From the NCBI RefSeq assembly GCF_016616885.1, contig NZ_CP067102.1, positions 4,554,501 through 4,618,500 on the forward strand: 64,000 bases of DNA, written 5' to 3'. The translations under genes were made by a program, and so were the position numbers. The notes beneath the pieces were generated by a model that ran no database searches, was not told where the DNA came from, and saw nothing but the letters and a program-made list of their open reading frames with translations. Each line of letters opens with the position of its first letter. The stretch's first letter is position 1. Positions 15,273 through 22,191 of the stretch are shown here, in pieces. This DNA comes from Bradyrhizobium diazoefficiens (lineage in GTDB: Bacteria; Pseudomonadota; Alphaproteobacteria; Rhizobiales; Xanthobacteraceae).

Positions 15273-15515
15273 TCACCGTAATTCCCGATACATTCCCTCA
15301 ACAGAAATTTTTCCGGCGGCTTTCACCGCTCCGGTGTTCGACTTGATGCGGGCTTCGACGTTCTCGCCTGACGCTAGCAATATCCTGCCAACTGCCTTGT
15401 CGAGATTCTTTATCGTTTGGGGCATCGGGATAGATGGCAACTGGAATCCAAGCCAATTGGCAAGCCAATCGCTTAGAGTTGGCAGTCCTCCCTCAGGGCT
15501 TGGGATATCGCTCAT
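15273..15515 (-). CDS. Hypothetical protein, possibly truncated (80 aa)
   Basis: ATG 15513-15515 with a perfect AGGAGG 6 nt upstream; the preceding gene's TAG lies between them. The sequence MSDIPSPEGGLPTLSDWLAN, then PQTIKNLDKAVGRILLASGE and ARIKSNTGAVKAAGKISVEG, ends abruptly MYRELR. The last part resembles the N-terminal region of longer rhizobial proteins in which VEGMYR is followed by a charged helix. I therefore suspect loss of the C-terminus. No named domain assigned. Confidence 0.55.
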   Translation of the reverse strand: MSDIPSPEGGLPTLSDWLANWLGFQLPSIPMPQTIKNLDKAVGRILLASGENVEARIKSNTGAVKAAGKISVEGMYRELR

Positions 15516-15516
15516 G

Positions 15517-15795
15517 CTACGCCTCCTTCACAAACTGCAACGTCTTCTCGAATTGAAACTCCTTTACAAACAGATCGTGAATTCGTTGCAGCAAAGATTT
15601 GGACAATACCTGCTCGCTCGAAGCACGAGCAATCATCCCTTCCGCAAGGCTATCCAACTCATATGATCGTGGCTTAAGCCACGCAACGTCCTCGGCGGAG
15701 AGCTTATGAGTGCCTGTCCCACCATCCATTTCCTCAGAACCGAACTTTGGAGAGAACATCCGTTCGTCGTCGGCCGTAATTCTCATACAGGTCAA
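15517..15795 (-). CDS. Downstream half of an apparently frameshifted gene
   Basis: This frame opens immediately after a stop at ~15796-15798 and reads MRITADDERMFSPKFGSEEM, then AEDVAWLKPRSYELDSLAEG and ends FEKTLQFVKEA. It overlaps the 3' end of the upstream frame by 62 bp. The two frames together read like one soluble domain of ~250 aa split by a one-base shift near 15770-15785. If it is a separate gene, its start would be TTG 15795 or ATG 15786. Confidence 0.5.
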   Translation of the reverse strand: MTCMRITADDERMFSPKFGSEEMDGGTGTHKLSAEDVAWLKPRSYELDSLAEGMIARASSEQVLSKSLLQRIHDLFVKEFQFEKTLQFVKEA

Positions 15796-16228
15796 TCAGA
15801 CTGTTGCGGACTTCGTCGTACGGACCCAGGTCGTTGAACAGCCTACTGTCGAGCGAAAGCAGCAATGCCATCTCGTCGGCTGTAAACCTTACCCGGTCAG
15901 GCAGATTTCCAAGGGGAAGGATCATTTGCCAATACGAAGCGAACCCCTTTTTCTTCCCCGCGTTCACGCATTCATCGAGTGTTGATTTTATGACTTCGAT
16001 TGTCGAGTGGATTCGTATCATCTTGAAAAATAGCGAGTAGGCGATCGCTTTTCGTTTCTCAAAGCGCTTAGCTTCTCGCTGCTCCTTCGCGGCGTTGAGG
16101 GTTCTCTTTTGAATCAGGAAAGCAACGGTCGCACTTATCGCGCCGCCGATTATCGATCCGCCAATTACACCAAAGACTGCCCAAGCGGTCGAGACGGTAC
16201 TGACTTGCCCAGCGACTTCCCCGGCCAT
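15734..16228 (-). CDS. Membrane-anchored hypothetical protein, upstream half of a split gene
   Basis: From ATG 16226-16228, which follows AGGGGG, to a stop at 15734. One N-terminal membrane helix (VFGVIGGSIIGGAISATVAF) is followed by a charged helix (QKRTLNAAKEQREAKRFEKR) and a soluble helical domain (FFKMIRIHSTIEVIKSTLDE, DRVRFTADEMALLLSLDSRL). The final ~15 residues (NYGRRRTDVLSKVRF) are basic and unlike the rest, consistent with out-of-frame reading past a shift. Local GC is clearly lower than in flanking genes. Function unknown. Confidence 0.55.
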   Translation of the reverse strand: MAGEVAGQVSTVSTAWAVFGVIGGSIIGGAISATVAFLIQKRTLNAAKEQREAKRFEKRKAIAYSLFFKMIRIHSTIEVIKSTLDECVNAGKKKGFASYWQMILPLGNLPDRVRFTADEMALLLSLDSRLFNDLGPYDEVRNSLIDLYENYGRRRTDVLSKVRF

Positions 16229-16291
16229 GCATCCCCCTAAGGAATATTCCCGCACCTTCTTACTACCACAAAATTGCGCGACTTTAGGCAA

Positions 16292-16588
16292 TGCCGGTCT
16301 GGCTCGCCTTCCGAGAGCCGCCGAATCTGCGAGTCTTGTTCAGGAAATGCTCACGGCTATCCGTGGTCGCCTCAGCGCAGCTGCATGCGATCACCGCGCA
16401 TTTGACTTAGTCAGTATCACAGTCTGGCTGCCCTGCGGTTTGTATCCTCGCCCGGCAGGTCTCCCTCGCCAGCCGCCCCGTCACCCATATCTCCCCGCCC
16501 CCTGCCCCTCATCCCCTTTTCCTGCTATCTCTCTCCCGCCGTCCCGGCCCAAAGCAAAACCCTCCGAACGTCCAAGGGAGCAACAACC
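16292..16588. other. Spacer without a supportable gene
   Basis: Pyrimidine-rich in its second half (CCCTCGCCAGCCGCCCC and similar). No tRNA, terminator or convincing frame. It separates the low-GC cluster from the glyoxalase gene. Confidence 0.5.
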
Positions 16589-17041
16589 ATGCGATACCTT
16601 CACACCATGCTGCGCGTGCGCAATCTCGATGTCGCGCTGAAGTTTTATCAGGATGCGCTGGGGCTGAAGGAGGTGCGGCGGATCGAGAACGACAAGGGGC
16701 GCTTCACGCTCGTGTTCCTGTGCTCGGATGACGATCTCGAGGCGCTGAAGAAGCAGCCGCAAACGCGCGGCGCACCGCTCGTCGAGCTCACCTGGAATTG
16801 GGACGAGGAGAAGTATGGCGAGGACCGCTTCTTCGGCCATCTCGCCTATGAGGTCGACGACATCTACGCCACCTGCGAGAAGCTGCAAAAGGCCGGCGTC
16901 ACCATCAACCGGCCGCCGCGCGACGGCAACATGGCGTTCGTGCGCTCGCCCGATCTGCACTCGATCGAGATCTTGCAGAAGGGCGAGCCGAAGGCGCCGG
17001 CCGAGCCGTGGGCGTCGATGCCGAATACGGGTCACTGGTAG
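16589..17041 (+). CDS. gloA: Lactoylglutathione lyase-like VOC protein (glyoxalase I)
   Basis: 150 aa from ATG 16589 with AGGGAG upstream. This is a vicinal-oxygen-chelate fold with two beta-alpha-beta-beta-beta halves. It opens MRYLHTMLRVRNLDVALKFY, in which His5 would be the first metal ligand. VELTWNWDEEKYG, GHLAYEVDDIY and SPDLHSIEILQ supply the usual ligand regions. It isomerises the hemithioacetal of methylglyoxal and glutathione to S-lactoylglutathione. Other VOC dioxygenases share the fold, but HTMLRVRN and DALGL fit glyoxalase I. Confidence 0.88.
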   Translation: MRYLHTMLRVRNLDVALKFYQDALGLKEVRRIENDKGRFTLVFLCSDDDLEALKKQPQTRGAPLVELTWNWDEEKYGEDRFFGHLAYEVDDIYATCEKLQKAGVTINRPPRDGNMAFVRSPDLHSIEILQKGEPKAPAEPWASMPNTGHW

Positions 17042-17112
17042 CGCCTTCGCCGCAGGAACAAGCTCTCCGCCCCCGCGTTCTCTCTTCAACGACATGAATG
17101 GAGGAGGACGTG

Positions 17113-17193
17113 ATGGGACGCGGGATTTTGTTGTGGCTGTTGGGCGTGCCGATCCCGGTGATCATTCTGCTGTGGCTGTTCTTCGGCCATTGA
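17113..17193 (+). CDS. 26-aa hydrophobic membrane micro-protein
   Basis: MGRGILLWLLGVPIPVIILL plus WLFFGH, from ATG 17113 with GGAGGAGG 5 nt upstream and a terminator shortly after. It is essentially one membrane helix. Peptides beginning MGRGILLWLLG.P.P.I.L recur, as I recall, in Bradyrhizobium genomes, which supports translation. Function unknown. Confidence 0.7.
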   Translation: MGRGILLWLLGVPIPVIILLWLFFGH

Positions 17194-17216
17194 TCTCAGG
17201 CAAAACTGCAAGGAAG

Positions 17217-17240
17217 GCTCCGCTCATGGCGGAGCTTTTT
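17217..17240 (+). terminator. Rho-independent terminator
   Basis: GCTCCGC (17217-17223), loop TCATG, GCGGAGC, then TTTTT. It closes the micro-protein transcript. Confidence 0.85.
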
Positions 17241-17327
17241 GCATGAGAGGCGCGCCGCAATCACCGTCGCTCAGGACATGAAATTCCGCTATCACCGCGC
17301 CAACTGACAACACCGCGGGAGGATTTC

Positions 17328-17966
17328 ATGCCGGACACGAAGTTGACGATCTGGGGCCGCGCCAATTCGGTCAACGTGCAGAAGGTGCTGTGGTGCCTGG
17401 ACGAGCTCTCCCTGCCCTACGAGCGCATCGACGCCGGCATGCAATACGGCAAGACCCGCGAGGCCAACTATCTCGCGATGAACCCCAATGCGCGGATCCC
17501 GACGCTGGTCGAGGGCGACTATGCGTTGTGGGAATCCAATTCCATCATGCGCTATCTCTGCATGGCGCACGGGCGCGGCACGGGGATCTATCCGGAGGCG
17601 CCGAAGAAGCGCGCCGGCGTCGACCGCTGGCTCGACTGGACGCTATCGATGGTGCAGCCGGTCGACCGCCCGGTGTTCTGGGGCATCGTGCGCACGCCGC
17701 CCGCCGAGCGCGACATGGTCAAGATCCAAAGGGATGCAGACGCGGCCGCCGAGGTCTGGGCCATCGCCGACCACCATCTGGCCAAGCGGGCCTTCATGGA
17801 AGGCGACCAGTTCACGCTGGCCGATATCGCGATCGGCGCCTATGCGCGGCGCTGGCTCGGGGTCGAGGGGATCACCCGGCCGGCCCAGCCGCACCTGACG
17901 CGGTGGCTCGCCGCGCTCGGCAAGCGGCCCGGATTTGCGCAGCACGTGGCCCCGCCGATGTCGTGA
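17328..17966 (+). CDS. Glutathione S-transferase family protein
   Basis: 212 aa with GGGAGG before ATG 17328. The N-terminal thioredoxin-like domain carries IWGRANSVNVQKVLWCLDEL, the glutathione-binding loop MNPNARIPTL and ESNSIMRYL. The all-helical C-terminal domain has FMEGDQFTLADIAIGAYARR, the N-capping-box region of GSTs. It probably conjugates glutathione to electrophiles; specific substrate unknown. The preceding gene also uses glutathione chemistry, but a terminator separates them. Confidence 0.9.
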   Translation: MPDTKLTIWGRANSVNVQKVLWCLDELSLPYERIDAGMQYGKTREANYLAMNPNARIPTLVEGDYALWESNSIMRYLCMAHGRGTGIYPEAPKKRAGVDRWLDWTLSMVQPVDRPVFWGIVRTPPAERDMVKIQRDADAAAEVWAIADHHLAKRAFMEGDQFTLADIAIGAYARRWLGVEGITRPAQPHLTRWLAALGKRPGFAQHVAPPMS

Positions 17967-18084
17967 CCCGCTGACGCGGCTTAAGCTGCGGTGAGCGCGC
18001 GCTGAATCGCTGTGAGCGCGCAAACTGCCCGGGCCTCGCGTCTACTATGCATGGGGTTGTTTTCGCGTTTTTAGTTTGGGCACC

Positions 18085-18252
18085 CTAGTGCCGGGCGCGC
18101 TCGACCATCACAACGAGGACGATCAGCCCCAGCGTTACGACTGCCGTGGTGAGCTTTGCGGCCCATGACAGCCCGCGTCCGACCCACCATAGCAGCGCGC
18201 AATACATCAGCGCGGGGACGAGGAGATCGAGTCGCAACAGATCCGGCGACAT
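18085..18252 (-). CDS. Small two-helix membrane protein (55 aa)
   Basis: ATG 18250-18252 to TAG at 18085. Helices LLVPALMYCALLWWVGRGLS and LTTAVVTLGLIVLVVMVERA are joined by a short WAAK link. It starts 7 bp after the stop of the gene at 18260, so the two may be cotranscribed. No function known. Confidence 0.6.
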   Translation of the reverse strand: MSPDLLRLDLLVPALMYCALLWWVGRGLSWAAKLTTAVVTLGLIVLVVMVERARH

Positions 18253-18259
18253 CGGTCCC

Positions 18260-18499
18260 TCAGCGCCTGGCAGTTGCGTCGACCCTGACCGCGCCGCCGA
18301 TCTTCACGCAGGTCCCCTCGACCATGGTGAAGCCCCGGCCATAGGAGGCGCAACCATTGGCCTTGGCAGACCCGGCGGCGCCCTTCAGCGGCAGGGTCTT
18401 GCCGGGCTGCGGTGGCTCGCTCGGTGGCAGGCGCAGGGTCTCGGCCCCGGCTGCCGAGGTCGTAGCGAGCGAGATCAGGACGAGGACGGTGAAGCGCAT
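18260..18499 (-). CDS. Small secreted protein with a porin-type Cys motif
   Basis: 79 aa from ATG 18497-18499. Signal peptide RFTVLVLISLATTSAAGA (cleavage near AGA-ET). The mature end GCASYGRGFTMVEGTCVKIG plus GAVRVDA closely resembles the N-terminal C.AYG.GF..VEGT.TC.KIGG..R motif of Rhizobiales porins, here without any barrel. It could be a porin remnant or a short periplasmic protein with a disulphide. Complete start, stop and signal argue that it is expressed. Confidence 0.6.
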   Translation of the reverse strand: MRFTVLVLISLATTSAAGAETLRLPPSEPPQPGKTLPLKGAAGSAKANGCASYGRGFTMVEGTCVKIGGAVRVDATARR

Positions 18500-18544
18500 C
18501 CCGCCTTGTAGCCCGGACCCGGGCCAGGCGCTATCCGCTGGCGG

Positions 18545-18799
18545 TCAGAGGAACTTGATGCCGGCCGACTTGCCGCGGCGCCAGACCACCTGGCAGCTCC
18601 GTCCGGTCCGGGCATCGCGCGCGAACGCCATGCGGATCACGCCGGGCAGTTGGCTTGCATCCTCGTCCAGCGTGATCTTGGCGCCCGAGGCCGAGATGTC
18701 CTGGACCAGGCAATGCCGCGCCGCGAATCCGCCATCGAGCGTGATCCAGGCATGCTGCGACAGCAGTTTGCGGGCTGCGCGCTTCGTGGGCTGTGGCAT
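18545..18799 (-). CDS. PilZ-domain protein (84 aa)
   Basis: Compact single-domain protein: R-rich start (MPQPTKRAARKLLSQHAWIT), then DISASGAKITLDEDASQLPG, which corresponds to the D/N.S..G of PilZ, and VVWRRGKSAGIKF at the end. PilZ domains bind cyclic di-GMP when the RxxxR and DxSxxG motifs are intact; here R.AARK and DISASG could serve. It may act as a free-standing effector for motility or envelope processes. Confidence 0.8.
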   Translation of the reverse strand: MPQPTKRAARKLLSQHAWITLDGGFAARHCLVQDISASGAKITLDEDASQLPGVIRMAFARDARTGRSCQVVWRRGKSAGIKFL

Positions 18800-19027
18800 T
18801 GGCTAAAGATATCTCCCGCTCCAGCGCTAGCCCAGGGAACCCTAAGAAACGGTTGAAATCGCCACCCGAATGATCCCGGGGCAGGCTATCCACCGGGGCC
18901 AAAAGAGCGTTCCGAACGGCTTGCCCACGGGCGCAAAGGCCATTATACGTTCGCCCGCTGCAAGCCGCCGGGGCACGACTCGCGCGGCCAGCGGGCCTGT
19001 CGCCACATGCGGCGTGGCCTTGCGTTT

Positions 19028-19103
19028 GCTCCCTTCGTCTATCGGTTAGGACGCCACCCTTTCACGGTGGAGAGAGCGGTTCGATTCCGCTAGGGAGCGC
19101 CAA
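19028..19103 (+). tRNA. tRNA-Glu (anticodon TTC)
   Basis: GCTCCCT acceptor pairs with AGGGAGC, the anticodon stem CCACC/GGTGG encloses CTTTCAC (anticodon TTC), and the T arm GCGGTTCGATTCCGC precedes discriminator G and CCA. 76 nt. Its 3' end is repeated at 23876-23891, marking an integration site. Confidence 0.97.
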
Positions 19104-19104
19104 A
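19089..19104 (+). repeat. attL-like repeat in the tRNA-Glu 3' end
   Basis: CGCTAGGGAGCGCCAA spans the acceptor strand and CCA of tRNA-Glu. A copy with one change is at 23876-23891. Confidence 0.75.
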
Positions 19105-19120
19105 TTTCCCGCCGTCCGAC

Positions 19121-19477
19121 TCAGCACGTAACGTGAAAAAGGCCGATCTTCCGCGCATGCGAGTTGTTGAACGTATCAATCGCCTTAGGGGTCGGCTGCA
19201 GCAGGACCTTGCAGCCCCTTCTCGCAAAATACGCCTCTGCTTCGGGCGATAGATGCACATTTCCGTACTGGCCACAGCCAAGAATTAACTGCTCGCATCC
19301 CTTCTCATAGACGAACTTCGCTTCGTCCTTCGAAAGGACATGCGAGGTGCCGTAGTACTTCTTCGACAGTTTCTTCTTCCGCTTTTCCACTTCGCCGGAG
19401 AGACGGATGATCACGTCGTGTTCGTACGTCTTTCCGTCGATCGTGATTGTGCCGAATGTAGTGCGCTCGATCTCCAT
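19121..19477 (-). CDS. MTH938-domain (DUF498) protein
   Basis: 118 aa from ATG 19475-19477 with AGGAGG just upstream. The sequence MEIERTTFGTITIDGKTYEH, GEVEKRKKKLSKKYYGTSHV, QLILGCGQYGNVHLSPEAEA and RRGCKVLLQPTPKAIDTFNN matches the MTH938-like fold (uncharacterised archaeal/bacterial proteins of ~110-120 aa). It is downstream of the phosphofructokinase on the same strand, 93 bp away, so probably cotranscribed. Biochemical role unknown. Archaeal relatives fit the foreign character of the islet. Confidence 0.75.
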   Translation of the reverse strand: MEIERTTFGTITIDGKTYEHDVIIRLSGEVEKRKKKLSKKYYGTSHVLSKDEAKFVYEKGCEQLILGCGQYGNVHLSPEAEAYFARRGCKVLLQPTPKAIDTFNNSHARKIGLFHVTC

Positions 19478-19570
19478 GGACTGACCTCCTTCTGATCTCG
19501 GCGCGAGGACCCGACTCGGCAGACGAGCCTTGTATCGATGTCCGCGCACATCTGCTCCGCGTCTGCCACC

Positions 19571-20764
19571 CTAAGACGCGCGGTTGAGGAAGATCGGCAG
19601 CCCACGCTTGTTGGAATAGAGAGGACGGTAGCGCTCCGTGTTGTATGTGCTGGCGACGTCCAGTTTGCGCGGCCCGAGCCTGGCGTCGGGGATAGGCACA
19701 AGGTCGTAGCGGCCATCGACCAGCGCCGACATGAGGCCGGTCTTGCCTTCGAGGATGGCGTCATAGGCCATGTTGCCGAAAGTCAGGGCGACGAGCTTGT
19801 CGATGAAGTCAGGATCGCCCGATCGCAGGTCGTAGGTGAGATCAGAGACGATGGTCTCCTCGCCCGCGCGCCGCTTGATCTCGTCGGCAAGCACTTCGGC
19901 CACGCTCATCCTTTTGCGGTGACCGTAGGCGTCAGGTTCGCCGTATTCCTGCATCTTGTAGTCCTCCCACTCGGCACCCTCGCTCAGCACGATCAGCGCG
20001 TAGTTGCTTGGGTTGGCACGCTTCTCCTCGAGCAGCAATCGGATCAGCTTGTCGAGATTGACCTTGTACTCCGGTACCACGCATCGGATCGAGGTCGCGT
20101 ATGCGGAATAGAGCGCCGTAAATCCGGCATCGCGGCCAAAGATGCGGAAAATTCCAATTCGCTCGTGTGAGCCGACAGTGGTGCGCTGCCGCTGGATAGC
20201 ATCGCTGGCGCGGGTGATCGCGGTCGAGAAGCCGATGCAATATTCGGTGTTGCGGACGTCGTTGTCCATCGTCTTCGGGATCGCGATGATCTTGACGCCG
20301 AGTCCGTTCAGCTTGTCCGCATAACTAAGTGTGTCGTCGCCGCCGATGGCGATGAGGTGTTCGATGCCGAGCCCCGATAAGTTCGCCAATACCTGACCGG
20401 TGACGTCCCAGGTCTTGGTTGCGACGCCGCCCTTGGTACTCTCCGAGCTTGGAAAGTTTTGGCCAGCCAGATGATCGGGCCGCTTTTTCATTTTTGAGGG
20501 ATTGGTGCGGCTCGAGTGCAGCACGGTACCGCCGCGCCGATCGATGATGCGCGTATTTTCGCGGTTGAGCGGGATGACGTAGTGGGATGTGCTGGCGGGG
20601 TCGTCGAGGTTCAGATGCGTGAGGGCCTCCCAACCGCGGCGGAGCCCGACAACTTCGATGTCGTCCTCGCTGCCGCGATAAGTCACGGTCTTGATGATTG
20701 CATTGAGGCCGGGAACATCGCCGCCGCCGGTGAGAATGCCGATGCGTTTTCTCGCCACGCCCAT
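19571..20764 (-). CDS. 6-phosphofructokinase, PPi-type signature
   Basis: 397 aa. The N-terminal glycine loop LTGGGDVPGLNAI binds the phosphoryl donor. The diagnostic residues are GGDD at 141-144 and PKTMDND at 163-169. In characterised enzymes Asp at the fourth position of GGD(G/D) and Lys in P(G/K)T(I/M)DND mark pyrophosphate dependence; ATP enzymes have Gly at both. So I infer a reversible PPi:fructose-6-phosphate phosphotransferase. IGIFRIFGRDAGFTALYSAY supplies substrate-binding residues. It starts 45 bp after the FBP aldolase/phosphatase stop in the same operon. Its direction in vivo is not determinable from sequence. Confidence 0.9.
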   Translation of the reverse strand: MGVARKRIGILTGGGDVPGLNAIIKTVTYRGSEDDIEVVGLRRGWEALTHLNLDDPASTSHYVIPLNRENTRIIDRRGGTVLHSSRTNPSKMKKRPDHLAGQNFPSSESTKGGVATKTWDVTGQVLANLSGLGIEHLIAIGGDDTLSYADKLNGLGVKIIAIPKTMDNDVRNTEYCIGFSTAITRASDAIQRQRTTVGSHERIGIFRIFGRDAGFTALYSAYATSIRCVVPEYKVNLDKLIRLLLEEKRANPSNYALIVLSEGAEWEDYKMQEYGEPDAYGHRKRMSVAEVLADEIKRRAGEETIVSDLTYDLRSGDPDFIDKLVALTFGNMAYDAILEGKTGLMSALVDGRYDLVPIPDARLGPRKLDVASTYNTERYRPLYSNKRGLPIFLNRAS

Positions 20765-20809
20765 CTCCTAGTACTAGCATGTCGCAATAGCGCCCGTGTC
20801 GCACGCTCT

Positions 20810-21955
20810 CTATTCGGCCGCTTCAGGCTCGCGCTCCCCTCGCAACCGAAAGCGCTGCAGCAGAGCGGATACGGTGTCGCGGAAGCCGCCATACTCCAGC
20901 TCGGAATAGGGCAGCATCGCAGCGCCGGACCAGCCTTGGCTGCGCATCTCGATTGCCTTGCGCTGTGCGCACCGGCGCACCTCATCCCACGCTAGGTTGT
21001 CGAAGAAATCGGTATAGGATTCGGCAAAGCGGCCATTCTTGTCCATCGAAAAGCCGGCGCAGGAAACGATCGGCAGGCAGTACATGCCGGTCACCGGTGT
21101 ATTGAGCGGCACCGGCATCAGCGGCATCACGTGCGAGCCCCGTGCATCGCCACCGACGAAGTGCGCCTTGGCGAAGGGCGATACGATTTCCTCGGGCGCG
21201 GGGAAAATTCCCTGGTTCCTGATAATCGCGACCGGATCATCCTTGCCGGTGTACTTGCCTGCGATCGCGTGAAGACGCTGCGCAGACACGGCCGCGGCGA
21301 CCTCGCCATGCGTTCGAGAAACGATGCGATCAACGCCAAAGCGCTCGTTGTCGCGGAGCAGCGCAGCAATGTGGTAGTTGTCCGCGGGCGCGTCGAGTTC
21401 GATCACGCTGTCGCCGGCTGTGTTGTCCATGTCAATGATATGGAAACGGAATCCCTTGATCATCGGGGGCAGCATCAGCCCCGCGCAATACATGGGATCG
21501 GCGAAAGCGAGGTAGAGCGGCAGGTTGTAGGCGCCGGGGCCGCACTTGTCGGCGGCGAACACCATGAACGATTCCGCGGGTCTCGGACCCGAGAGGTTGT
21601 GATCGAAGCTAAGTTCGGCGACGCCCGGACCAGCACCGCGAATGTTCCCGGAAGGTGCGTCTGCGAGAAGATCCTGGCCCGCGCCGTAGAGACCGGACGT
21701 CTTCGCGACCGCCGTGGCCGCGAGAAAAGTCTTCCAGGCGAATTGATGGACCTCGGAGCTCCCTTCGCCCCGTGTGTGCGTCATGATGATCGCAATGTCG
21801 TCGCCGGTGTGGCAGACAAAGCCGTCGATCAAAAGACCATTGGCGATCGCTTTCCCAACCTCGCGATCGACAGTCGCCAGCATGTGTGTAGACGGCTTCG
21901 TATGTCCGCCAACGGAGCCAACGTCAGCCTTAATGACTGAAAGGGTGAGTCTCAT
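20810..21955 (-). CDS. Class V (archaeal-type) fructose-1,6-bisphosphate aldolase/phosphatase
   Basis: 381 aa from ATG 21953-21955 with GGGGAGGAA upstream; the longer frame adds only an Arg/Gly-rich stretch. The N-terminus MRLTLSVIKADVGSVGGHTK is hallmark for the bifunctional archaeal FBPA/P family. HTGDDIAIIMTHTRGEGSSE, FADPMYCAGLMLPPMIKGF and KYTGKDDPVAIIRNQGIFPA are further conserved blocks. Characterised members both condense triose phosphates and dephosphorylate the product, making gluconeogenesis unidirectional. It heads the operon with phosphofructokinase. Such genes are uncommon in Proteobacteria. Confidence 0.9.
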   Translation of the reverse strand: MRLTLSVIKADVGSVGGHTKPSTHMLATVDREVGKAIANGLLIDGFVCHTGDDIAIIMTHTRGEGSSEVHQFAWKTFLAATAVAKTSGLYGAGQDLLADAPSGNIRGAGPGVAELSFDHNLSGPRPAESFMVFAADKCGPGAYNLPLYLAFADPMYCAGLMLPPMIKGFRFHIIDMDNTAGDSVIELDAPADNYHIAALLRDNERFGVDRIVSRTHGEVAAAVSAQRLHAIAGKYTGKDDPVAIIRNQGIFPAPEEIVSPFAKAHFVGGDARGSHVMPLMPVPLNTPVTGMYCLPIVSCAGFSMDKNGRFAESYTDFFDNLAWDEVRRCAQRKAIEMRSQGWSGAAMLPYSELEYGGFRDTVSALLQRFRLRGEREPEAAE

Positions 21956-22191
21956 GAGCGTTCCTCCCCGCGCAAACCAAACGCCTCGGCGCTTGCTGCG
22001 CCCGGGCAATGGCGCTGCTCATTCGCGGAAAAGAACGTCTGACGTTCCGATAGGTTCCGTGCAGGAAAATCACGGCACCTTGAAACTCCCGAAGACCGTG
22101 TTCTTGTTCCAGCTCACCGTCCGCCGACGCGTCTCGGCTGCCATTGGAACCTCCGGGGCTCGCGACTGTTGTAGCGCGGAGGCTCCATGCA

